Part shown: piece after piece, positions 1 to 5,825 of the stretch
How positions within the stretch are numbered: position 1 is the first letter of the stretch
Layout: each line of letters begins with the position of its first letter
Source of the DNA: Candidatus Omnitrophota bacterium
Lineage (GTDB): Bacteria > Omnitrophota > Koll11 > Duberdicusellales > 4484-171
Reading direction: 5' to 3'
Assembly: GCA_021735115.1 (NCBI GenBank)
Contig: JAIPHQ010000018.1
Location: 1 to 9,498, forward strand
Length of the DNA: 9,498 bases
Position numbers and translations under genes: made by a program
The notes under the pieces: generated by a model
What the model saw: only the letters and a program-made list of their open reading frames with translations
Told to the model about the DNA's origin: nothing
Databases searched by the model: none

Positions 1-26
1 TTTTTTTCACGTTTTGGAATTTTCAT
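1..26 (-). CDS. Possible start of a next gene, partial
   Basis: The antiporter stop TGA is part of ATGA on the minus strand, and the ATG (24-26) opens a frame that reads MKIPKREK before the window ends. The rest of the gene is out of sight, so nothing can be said of the product. The 4-nt overlap copies the pdxA/rsmA arrangement and the same direction of transcription supports it, but eight codons prove nothing. Confidence 0.3.
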
Positions 27-1213
27 ATTTTTTCCGGTATATTTTTTGCTTTAAACAAAGACCACTTAGTAATTAAGGGGCCCAATAATTCAAAAAAAAC
101 AGTTGTCCCAACAGTTACCGTCAAGATCATGTCACCCCAACCATTATTTAGATGATGCTTAGCAACTAAAGCACATCCCAAGGCCACTCCCGCCTGTGGC
201 AGCAAAGCCAACCCCATATATTTTTGAATAGCTAGAGATGAACTTGTAATTTTAGCACCAAAAAAAGTACCAATAATTTTACCTAAAATTCTTAAAATAA
301 AAATTGCCCCAATTAAATATATCGCTACCACAAATACACTAAAATTCAATTGAGCCCCGGCTAAAACAAAAAAAACTAAATAGAGAGGGGGTGTAATATC
401 TCCTACAGTTTTAAATATATAATCATTAGCTAAATTTGTATTGACAAAAAAGGCTCCAAAAAACATGCAAGTTAATAGTATAGATATTTTTAAAAATACA
501 GCCATTCCAACAGCTAAAAACAAAAAGCCTAAAGTATAAATTAATCGATCCCGACTGTTACGAACAAAACGTAAGAAAAAATTAAAAAGAAGTGAAACTA
601 TAACTCCAAGAAGCAAAGATGCCCCGATCTCAACAAAAGCAAATAGTAATTCTTTTAAAACCGGAGAAGAACTAAACTTATCAACAAAAGAAGCTTGAGC
701 AAAAGCAAAAGAAAAACCAAAAATTATTAAAGCCCAAAGATCATCTACAGCAACAATTCCTAACAATGTATCGGTAAATATTCCTTTGCTTTGATATTCT
801 TGAGTAACAGCAACGGTAGTGGCTGGATCTGTCGCAGCTGCAATAGCACCAAAAACCAAAGCAATCCCAAAGGGCTGTTTAAAAACAAAAAATAACACCA
901 GCGAAACTAAAGCCCAGGGAATCAATGAGGCACTCAATGAGATAGCTATAACTGACTTGCCCACCTGTCTAAAAATCTCTAAAGAAAGGCTTCTGCCTAA
1001 GCTAAATGCAATTATTCCTAAAACAATACTGGAGAATACACCTGAAACCTCAATTATCTGAGGAGAAATTACACCGAGTAGATTAGGTGAAAGTAAAATA
1101 CCTAAGACCACATAAGTTGTTATTGTAGGAATATTTAGCTTCGCAACAATCTTGGAGAGAAAAAACCCGGCAATAAATATTATGGCTAAACTTAAAATTG
1201 GATCATTAAGCAT
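23..1213 (-). CDS. Cation:proton antiporter, CPA superfamily (Na+/H+ exchanger domain)
   Basis: Inner-membrane exchanger, 396 residues, about 12 hydrophobic segments and nothing else: it ends about 15 residues after the last one (KWSLFKAKNIPEKI). Family signatures: ATDPATTVAVTQEY (127-140, the unwound TM4 region), VAVDDLWALIIFG (154-166) with adjacent D157 and D158, FFGAFFVNTNL (251-261), PLYLVFFVLAGAQL (276-289), R308/K312 in ILRILGKIIG, and LLPQAGVALG (338-347). Two adjacent aspartates, as in NhaA (D163-D164), suggest electrogenic exchange, most likely of Na+ for H+; K+ cannot be excluded. Many CPA2 relatives carry a C-terminal TrkA or USP domain, missing here. AAGGA at 1225-1229 lies 11 nt before the ATG, rather far. 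The CBS gene ends 2 nt upstream. Family sure, ion inferred. Confidence 0.93.
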   Translation of the reverse strand: MLNDPILSLAIIFIAGFFLSKIVAKLNIPTITTYVVLGILLSPNLLGVISPQIIEVSGVFSSIVLGIIAFSLGRSLSLEIFRQVGKSVIAISLSASLIPWALVSLVLFFVFKQPFGIALVFGAIAAATDPATTVAVTQEYQSKGIFTDTLLGIVAVDDLWALIIFGFSFAFAQASFVDKFSSSPVLKELLFAFVEIGASLLLGVIVSLLFNFFLRFVRNSRDRLIYTLGFLFLAVGMAVFLKISILLTCMFFGAFFVNTNLANDYIFKTVGDITPPLYLVFFVLAGAQLNFSVFVVAIYLIGAIFILRILGKIIGTFFGAKITSSSLAIQKYMGLALLPQAGVALGCALVAKHHLNNGWGDMILTVTVGTTVFFELLGPLITKWSLFKAKNIPEKI

Positions 1214-1215
1214 CT

Positions 1216-1680
1216 CTAAACAATTCCTTTTTTCTTAAACATTGCTTTAATTACATCAAAAATTCCTAAAATTCCTACTAGCCTACGGTTTGAATCAATT
1301 ACCGGAAGCCTATCTTTTTCTAAATCATTCATAACCCGATAAGCCTCTATCAATGAATCTAATTCATCAATTGCATCGTAGGCTTTATCCATAATATCAT
1401 CTACTATTATTAATTGGCCTAAAGAAGGCGAATATTCTAGGTCAAATGCTTCTTCTTTGACGTCGACAAAGGGAATATTGCGAAATAATTTTGCTTGCTG
1501 CGGCCTTAGAATATCAAGTAAATTTTCTGAGCGAACTATCCCCACAATTTTATCGTCCTGATCTACAACCGGCAATAAAGGAAAAGAATGAAAATCAGAA
1601 AACATGTCAAAAAGCTCTCTTAAAGGAGTGGAACGAGTTACCTTTATTACGTTTTTTCGCATTGCTTCTTTAACTTTCAT
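1216..1680 (-). CDS. Tandem CBS-domain protein
   Basis: Cytosolic protein of 154 residues made of a CBS pair and little else. CBS1 spans about 6-58 (AMRKNVIKVTRSTPLRELFDMF, then PVVDQDDKIVGIVRSENLLDIL); CBS2 about 96-148 (IMDKAYDAIDELDSLIEAYRVM, then LPVIDSNRRLVGILGIFDVIKAMF). Between them lies a linker of nearly 40 residues with an acidic stretch, longer than in minimal CBS pairs. CBS pairs commonly bind adenine nucleotides or S-adenosylmethionine and gate enzymes, channels or transporters. No catalytic domain is attached, so it should act on a partner. The antiporter starts 2 nt after its stop (TAG-AG-ATG), and the antiporter has no regulatory tail of its own, so it is the obvious candidate partner; this is inference. 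Fold confident. Confidence 0.92.
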   Translation of the reverse strand: MKVKEAMRKNVIKVTRSTPLRELFDMFSDFHSFPLLPVVDQDDKIVGIVRSENLLDILRPQQAKLFRNIPFVDVKEEAFDLEYSPSLGQLIIVDDIMDKAYDAIDELDSLIEAYRVMNDLEKDRLPVIDSNRRLVGILGIFDVIKAMFKKKGIV

Positions 1681-1687
1681 AATTTTT

Positions 1688-1693
1688 ACCTCA
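1688..1693 (-). promoter_or_regulatory. Shine-Dalgarno site of the CBS-domain gene
   Basis: TGAGGT on the minus strand, with the GAGG core 8 nt from the ATG at 1680 (7 nt from the end of the hexamer). It lies within the 18-nt gap after the EIIA stop and supports the chosen start. Confidence 0.6.
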
Positions 1694-1698
1694 TTGGT

Positions 1699-2163
1699 TT
1701 ATTTTAAATTATTTTCAAAATGCTTAATTGTATCAATTATTTTACCAGCATCCTTTGCCTCTAATAAAGTTTGGCGGAAACCTTCGTTCATCAAAAGTTT
1801 AGATATTTCTGCTAAAATGCGTAAGTAAAGATTTAACTGCTTTGTGTTTGCCCCCATCAAAAAAATTAAGTTAACTTTTTCACCATCTAAGGCATTAAAG
1901 TCTATCCCAGATTTAGTTTTTCCAAAACCAATAACAATATCTTTTACTGAATTTGTCCTTGCATGAGGTATAGCGATTCTGTTGCCAATACCAGTTGAAC
2001 CAAGCTTTTCTCTTGCTAATACATCCTTTATGAATTGAGGATAATTTTTAATTTTTTTAGTTGTCTTTAGTTTCTCTCCAATTTCAGAAATTGCATTTTT
2101 TTTATTAGTTGCTTCCAAATCTAAAATACAACACTCTTTACGTAAAATACTTGAAACAGCCAT
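1699..2163 (-). CDS. Stand-alone PTS EIIA type-2 (fructose/nitrogen-type) domain protein
   Basis: Single-domain EIIA protein (PTS_EIIA_2 family), 154 residues, cytosolic. In the phosphotransferase system this domain takes phosphate from HPr or NPr on a histidine. The active-site motif is clear: LGSTGIGNRIAIPHAR (54-69) with phosphorylatable H67. The following GIDFNALDGEKVNLIFLMGA (about 86-105) is also typical. No EIIB, EIIC, HPr or EI gene is in the window, and its neighbours are a CBS protein and a cation antiporter, so a regulatory PtsN-like role is more likely than sugar uptake. In E. coli, PtsN binds potassium-transport regulators TrkA and KdpD; a similar link to ion transport here is inference. 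It opens a three-gene unit with its own promoter region and a strong Shine-Dalgarno site; the CBS gene follows after 18 nt. Family sure, role inferred. Confidence 0.9.
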   Translation of the reverse strand: MAVSSILRKECCILDLEATNKKNAISEIGEKLKTTKKIKNYPQFIKDVLAREKLGSTGIGNRIAIPHARTNSVKDIVIGFGKTKSGIDFNALDGEKVNLIFLMGANTKQLNLYLRILAEISKLLMNEGFRQTLLEAKDAGKIIDTIKHFENNLK

Positions 2164-2167
2164 AACC

Positions 2168-2173
2168 CCTCCT
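2168..2173 (-). promoter_or_regulatory. Strong Shine-Dalgarno site of the EIIA gene
   Basis: AGGAGG lies 4 nt before the ATG at 2163, inside AAAAGGAGGGGTT. It is the best ribosome binding site in the window; most other genes here have none and appear to rely on coupling. It fixes the EIIA start and suggests efficient independent initiation. Confidence 0.8.
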
Positions 2174-2207
2174 TTTGAATATTATTTATTTTTATCTAAA
2201 GCCATTT

Positions 2208-2272
2208 ATTATACCACCAAAGATAAAAAAAACTAAACATCAATTATAACTCAATAATCTATTTTATCTTAA
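2208..2272 (-). promoter_or_regulatory. Two candidate sigma70-like promoters for the EIIA-CBS-antiporter unit, with an inverted repeat
   Basis: Upstream candidate: -35 TTAAGA (2267-2272, 4 of 6), 18-bp spacer, -10 TATAAT (2243-2248). Downstream candidate: a perfect extended -10, TGGTATAAT (2208-2216), with only a poor -35 (TTAGTT at 2231-2236, 17-bp spacer), which would give a leader of roughly 38 nt before the ATG at 2163. A perfect 9-bp inverted repeat (plus strand AAGATAAAA 2220-2228 and TTTTATCTT 2262-2270, 33 nt apart) brackets the upstream -10 and may be an operator, or chance in such AT-rich DNA. No GC-rich terminator hairpin is visible after yggT. The 100-nt gap (2164-2263) is the longest non-coding stretch in the window. 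Confidence 0.5.
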
Positions 2273-2566
2273 GTTAACTGCTAATTGATAAAGTGTCTGA
2301 ACTAAAAAAGAGCGAAGAAAAATGATTGCAAGAAAAGCAATTATTGGTGAAATATCTATCCCAAACCTTAAACCCTGCGGCAATAACTTTCGAATTGGAT
2401 AAAGTATCGGTTCAGTAGTTTTATAAAGAAACTGAACAATTGGGTTATAGGGGTCGGGATTTACCCAACTAATTAAAGCCCGGATTAAAATCAACCACCA
2501 AGCTATAGTAAAAATTACATTTAAAACATTAGCTACTCCAATTACAAAATTACTTAATACAAACAT
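2264..2566 (-). CDS. yggT: YggT family integral membrane protein
   Basis: Small inner-membrane protein of 100 residues, usual for single-repeat members of this family (E. coli YggT has two repeats). Two hydrophobic segments, about 5-28 and 70-95, flank the family signature: RALISWVNPDPYNP (29-42), then TEPILYPIRKLLP (51-63) and DISPIIAFLAIIFLR (71-85). The biochemical role is not settled; relatives are linked to osmotic or cation tolerance in E. coli and to septum or cell-shape genes near sepF in Gram-positive bacteria. It starts 16 nt after the beta-lactamase-like gene with no evident Shine-Dalgarno site, as last gene of that unit. Its stop codon overlaps the -35 of a putative promoter for the next gene. 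Confidence 0.9.
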   Translation of the reverse strand: MFVLSNFVIGVANVLNVIFTIAWWLILIRALISWVNPDPYNPIVQFLYKTTEPILYPIRKLLPQGLRFGIDISPIIAFLAIIFLRSFLVQTLYQLAVNLR

Positions 2567-2582
2567 ATTAATGGTTTAGTGT

Positions 2583-3482
2583 TTAATTTAAGAAATTATA
2601 AGACAATTGGGAGATATTAGCAATAAATTCTTTAGCCTTACTGTAATTTCTTACATCTTTAGTCAAAACACAAATAATAAAATCCTTTTTTTTACCATAA
2701 ACAATACCAGCATCATGAACTACACCCCTCTCAAGGCCAGTTTTATGAGCAACCTCTACCTCTTTAGGTAAAAAATAAGCAATCCGGTCATTGTATTGCT
2801 GGCGCGACAATAAATCCCTCGCAAATTGAGAAAATTGTTGATTAATTAATTGCTCATAATAAATTTTTTTTAAGATCCTTACTACATCTCGGCTTGAAGT
2901 ATAGTTTTCAATACCTTTGCTCCGGCTGGAGAAATCCATCATTTTTCTTTTTAAAACTGTATCTTTAAGATTAAAATCTAAAAAACTTTTATTTATGTAA
3001 TCTATCCCTAAAATATCGATAACCTTATTAGTTGCAGTATTATCACTTATTATAATCATAAAAGAAAGCAACTCTTTAAAGGTTAGGCTAAATGGCATCT
3101 CAATTTTTTTAAAAATACCTGATCCACCAGTAATATCTTTTGAAGTAATTTGAACCTTTTGGTCAAGTTCAATACGATCCTCATAAACAGCCTTAAGAGC
3201 TGCTGCAAGAATGGGAAGTTTAATCAAACTTGCTGCTGCTATTTTTTCATCTTGGTTATAGGCAAATTCAAATTTTAAAAACCCTGGTTTATAAATTATC
3301 AAAGAAGAGCTTCCTGAGAAATCAGATTTAAAATGACTAATTTGTTCTTCTAGATAGTTTAAACTTATATTTTGCTTTATCTTAGCAAAAGAAATAAAGA
3401 CTACCGCAGTTATAACTAAAAGCGATAAAATCCAAAAATAAGTTTTTCGATTAAGAATTTTTTTTATTTTGTTCGTGTTCAT
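2583..3482 (-). CDS. Membrane-anchored class A beta-lactamase-like serine hydrolase
   Basis: Serine hydrolase of the penicillin-recognising fold, 299 residues, with a basic N-terminus and one hydrophobic segment (about 14-32: signal peptide or anchor), so the catalytic part is periplasmic. Active-site motifs: S85-L-I-K88 (SxxK), S146-D-N (SDN), K247-T-G (KTG); the spacings 61 and 101 match class A enzymes (60 and 104). Aligned with TEM by eye, the Glu166 position is methionine 181 and Asn170 is serine 185, so the deacylating glutamate appears absent. That favours a slow-turnover enzyme or a DD-peptidase-like cell-wall role over real beta-lactam resistance. The ATG lies 32 nt inside the end of the NSS gene; there is no good later ATG before the hydrophobic segment, so this start stands. 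The 16-nt gap to yggT suggests one transcript. Fold sure, function open. Confidence 0.85.
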   Translation of the reverse strand: MNTNKIKKILNRKTYFWILSLLVITAVVFISFAKIKQNISLNYLEEQISHFKSDFSGSSSLIIYKPGFLKFEFAYNQDEKIAAASLIKLPILAAALKAVYEDRIELDQKVQITSKDITGGSGIFKKIEMPFSLTFKELLSFMIIISDNTATNKVIDILGIDYINKSFLDFNLKDTVLKRKMMDFSSRSKGIENYTSSRDVVRILKKIYYEQLINQQFSQFARDLLSRQQYNDRIAYFLPKEVEVAHKTGLERGVVHDAGIVYGKKKDFIICVLTKDVRNYSKAKEFIANISQLSYNFLN

Positions 3483-4995
3483 GAACCAGCATTCTCTGAC
3501 GTGGATCTATACGCCAAGGATGAAAGGCAATAACTAAGGCTGCAAATAAAGTATATATCAACCAATCTCTACCAATTAAAATGATAGCAACCGGGGAATA
3601 GCCACCATAACTCTGAGAAAATTCTTCAGCCAAAGAAGATATAAGTATCGCTACTAAAACTAAAGGTGAAATAACTTTAATACATAAATTCCAAAAGATC
3701 GGCAGCTTCCAACCGCTGTAATGATTGATATGTCCTCTTAATTTATTAACCTTAAAAAACCAACCAATAACTATGCACTCAAATATTGCCCCTAAAATTA
3801 AACCGTATTGAGTTAAAAAATGGTCAACGATGTCAAGCCAATTGATACCAGCCTGAGTAGTAAAAATTATACTTCCTAAAAATCCAGTTATACACAAAAC
3901 AGAAACAACTGTTTTACGCCGATAATGAAATTTATCTACTATCCCGGAAGTAAATGCCTCAATTATAGATATAGAAGAAGAGAGGCCAGCAATAACTAGA
4001 CTACCAAAAAATAATATTCCGAATATATTTGAAAAAGCCGGTAAAAGGCTGATTGCTTTAGGGAAAGCCACAAAGGCAAGCCCAATCGATTCGCTAACCA
4101 CTTCCTTAATTGGCAAAGATGTACTATGAGACATATAGCCTAAAACAGCAAAAACTCCAATTCCGGCTAAAAGAGAAAATAAACAATTAATTCCGGTAAT
4201 TATTATAGAATCACGCACTATTTGAGTTTTTTTCGGCAAATAGGATGCATAAGCTATCATTATCCCAAAACCTAGGCTTAAGGTAAAAAATATTTGGCTG
4301 AAAGCATCCATCCATACCTTTATATTGGTTATTTGAGAAAAGTCCGGTTTTAGGTATACGGCTACTCCTTCAGCTGCCCCTTCTAACCTAAGGCCCCAAA
4401 TTATAATAATTCCAGTAAGAATAAATAAAATAGGCATAAAAATCTTACTAGCTCGCTCAAGGCCATTTTGGACGCCTTTAAAGACAATAACCCAATTAAG
4501 AAACCAAACAATTGCTAAAGAAAAAAGAATAATGGTCCTAATATCGCCAATTTTAAAAGGAGAACCAGTATTCATTAAAAAGTTGTCAGTAAAAAAGGTA
4601 TCAGGAGTTGCTCCCCAACTAAGATTAAAAGCAAAGAAAAAATAGTTAAGGCACCAAGCAATAATCACTGAATAATAAAGAACGATACCAAACATTACAA
4701 AAGTTACCTGCCACCACCCCAACCACTCCCATTTCTTCGACACGCTAGCAAAGCTGGCTGGTGCAGAACCGCGCATCTTATGGCCTAGGCCAATTTCCAA
4801 TATTATTAAAGGTATTCCAACAACAAAAAGGGCAATTAGGTAAGGCACTAAAAAAGCTCCGCCCCCATTTTTATAACAAAGATAGGAAAAACGCCAAATA
4901 TTTCCTAAACCAATAGCAGAACCTACAGTGGCGAGAACAAAGCCAATGTGAGTTTTCCATTTCGGCCGGTGATGGGCAAGTTGTTCTTTACTCAT
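3451..4995 (-). CDS. Sodium-dependent transporter of the neurotransmitter:sodium symporter (NSS, SLC6/LeuT) family
   Basis: Inner-membrane Na+-coupled importer, most likely for an amino acid; the substrate cannot be read from the sequence. 514 residues with about 12 hydrophobic segments. TM1 carries the family signature GSAIGLGNIWRF (25-36) followed by NGGGAF and PYLIALFVVGIPL. Aligned by eye with LeuT, Na+ site residues are kept: G25, A27, I28 and N32 in TM1, T238 in QIFFTLSLGFG (TM6), N270 in TM7, S339/S340 in AGLSSSIS (TM8). The chloride-site positions read Y52, Q234, T238, N270 and S274; S274 replaces the Glu290 of chloride-independent LeuT and matches the serine of chloride-dependent animal SLC6 proteins. 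The N-terminus MSKEQLAHHRPKWKTHIGF is typical. Own promoter upstream; the 3' end overlaps the next gene by 32 nt. Family certain. Confidence 0.96.
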   Translation of the reverse strand: MSKEQLAHHRPKWKTHIGFVLATVGSAIGLGNIWRFSYLCYKNGGGAFLVPYLIALFVVGIPLIILEIGLGHKMRGSAPASFASVSKKWEWLGWWQVTFVMFGIVLYYSVIIAWCLNYFFFAFNLSWGATPDTFFTDNFLMNTGSPFKIGDIRTIILFSLAIVWFLNWVIVFKGVQNGLERASKIFMPILFILTGIIIIWGLRLEGAAEGVAVYLKPDFSQITNIKVWMDAFSQIFFTLSLGFGIMIAYASYLPKKTQIVRDSIIITGINCLFSLLAGIGVFAVLGYMSHSTSLPIKEVVSESIGLAFVAFPKAISLLPAFSNIFGILFFGSLVIAGLSSSISIIEAFTSGIVDKFHYRRKTVVSVLCITGFLGSIIFTTQAGINWLDIVDHFLTQYGLILGAIFECIVIGWFFKVNKLRGHINHYSGWKLPIFWNLCIKVISPLVLVAILISSLAEEFSQSYGGYSPVAIILIGRDWLIYTLFAALVIAFHPWRIDPRQRMLVHEHEQNKKNS

Positions 4996-5002
4996 TTTTA
5001 TA

Positions 5003-5030
5003 ATTATATCAGAAATGTTTTTTCTGTAAA
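5003..5030 (-). promoter_or_regulatory. Sigma70-like promoter for the NSS transporter, predicted leaderless
   Basis: On the minus strand a -35 TTTACA (5025-5030, 5 of 6 to TTGACA) is followed after 16 bp by a perfect -10 TATAAT (5003-5008). Only 7 nt (TATAAAA) separate the -10 from the ATG at 4995, so the start point should fall at 4996 or 4995 and the mRNA would have almost no leader. No Shine-Dalgarno site precedes this ATG, in agreement. The spacer contains a 6-bp inverted repeat, CAGAAA (5010-5015 on the plus strand) and TTTCTG (5021-5026), 5 nt apart, placed between -35 and -10, where a repressor could sit. Confidence 0.6.
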
Positions 5031-5042
5031 CTAAGCCGCTAT

Positions 5043-5825
5043 TTACGAATTATTAAAATCATAGAGACAATCGCTAATTTTACAAAAATCCTCCAAAGCT
5101 ATCTGCTCCGGCCTCTGGCTTAAGTCTATATTGAGTTTAGATAACAATTTTAAGGATTCATCGGAAAATTCTTGCTTAATTAATGTAGATATCTTTTTCC
5201 TTCGCTGCCTAAAGCTTAACTTAATAAACTTAAAGAAAAAATCTTTATCTTTAACCGGAGTTAACGCTTCCTTAAAAAATTTCAATTCAACAAAAGAAGA
5301 ACTAACTTTAGGAGAAGGCCTAAAGGCTCCTGCCGGAATATCAAATAAATGTTTGATTTTAGCATAATATTGGACTAAACAACTTATAGGCCCATATACC
5401 TTACTGCCTGGCTTCGCAGATATTTTTTTTGCAAATTCTTTTTGGAGGATCAAATAGCTACTAGTAACCTTTTTTTTATAAAATACTAAATACTCAATTA
5501 ATTTACTACTTAAATGATAAGGAACATTACTAAAAATTAATAGATTTTTTTTAAACTCTATTAGTGAAATATCTCGAATATCAGCTTGAATAATTTCAGT
5601 ATTTTCTGCCTTAGCTAACTCTTCTCTAGTAGCTTTAACCAAAGTAGGGTCAATTTCTACACAATAAAGGAATTTAGCTTTTTTAGCAATTATTTTGCTT
5701 ATTTGGCCAGCCCCAGAACCAATTTCTAAAACACTTTTTCCTCTACAATCTAATTTGGAAACTACTTTACCTATATAATATTTATCTTTTAAAAAAATTT
5801 GAGAAAATGAACGATTCTGTCTCAT
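5043..5825 (-). CDS. rsmA: 16S rRNA dimethyladenosine transferase RsmA (KsgA)
   Basis: SAM-dependent methyltransferase that dimethylates two adjacent adenines in the loop of helix 45 of 16S rRNA (A1518 and A1519 in E. coli) during late 30S assembly; its loss gives kasugamycin resistance. Length 260 residues, usual for the family (E. coli 273). Seen: N-terminal FSQIFLKDKYYIGKVV, a form of the family's GQNFL motif with SQIF in place of GQNF; SAM motif I EIGSGAG at 34-40; acidic ribose-binding E57 in CVEID; ADIRD at 81-85; catalytic motif IV NVPY at 100-103 (family N-L/I/V-P-Y); and the C-terminal GAFRPSPKVSSSFVELKF region. It starts inside the pdxA stop (ATGA) with no Shine-Dalgarno site, so translation probably depends on pdxA. 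It is the last gene of the mfd operon; a promoter for the next gene lies in the 47-nt gap that follows. Confidence 0.96.
   Translation of the reverse strand: MRQNRSFSQIFLKDKYYIGKVVSKLDCRGKSVLEIGSGAGQISKIIAKKAKFLYCVEIDPTLVKATREELAKAENTEIIQADIRDISLIEFKKNLLIFSNVPYHLSSKLIEYLVFYKKKVTSSYLILQKEFAKKISAKPGSKVYGPISCLVQYYAKIKHLFDIPAGAFRPSPKVSSSFVELKFFKEALTPVKDKDFFFKFIKLSFRQRRKKISTLIKQEFSDESLKLLSKLNIDLSQRPEQIALEDFCKISDCLYDFNNS

Noticed and set aside
819..1061. Plus-strand open frame opposite the antiporter
   Set aside because: It runs antisense to a well-supported gene, has no recognisable domain and is the kind of frame that arises opposite hydrophobic coding sequence. The same holds for plus-strand frames at 1491-1673, 1604-1828, 5131-5367, 7833-8018, 8024-8227 and 8817-9008.
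1699..2163. Component of a sugar-specific PTS permease
   Set aside because: No EIIB or EIIC gene is nearby in the window; the neighbours concern cation transport and nucleotide sensing.
2224..2262. Intrinsic terminator after yggT (ATTAT-TGAGTT-ATAAT hairpin, then TTTTTTTT on the minus strand)
   Set aside because: The stem is 5 bp of pure A-T and is separated from the T-run by 10 nt, so it is too weak to support a terminator call.
2583..3482. Antibiotic-resistance beta-lactamase
   Set aside because: The Glu166 equivalent seems absent and the context (transporter, YggT) shows no resistance cassette or mobile element.
5010..5026. Terminator of the mfd-rsmA operon in the CAGAAA/TTTCTG repeat
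   Set aside because: A 6-bp AT-rich stem with no T-tract after it; its position inside a promoter spacer fits an operator better.
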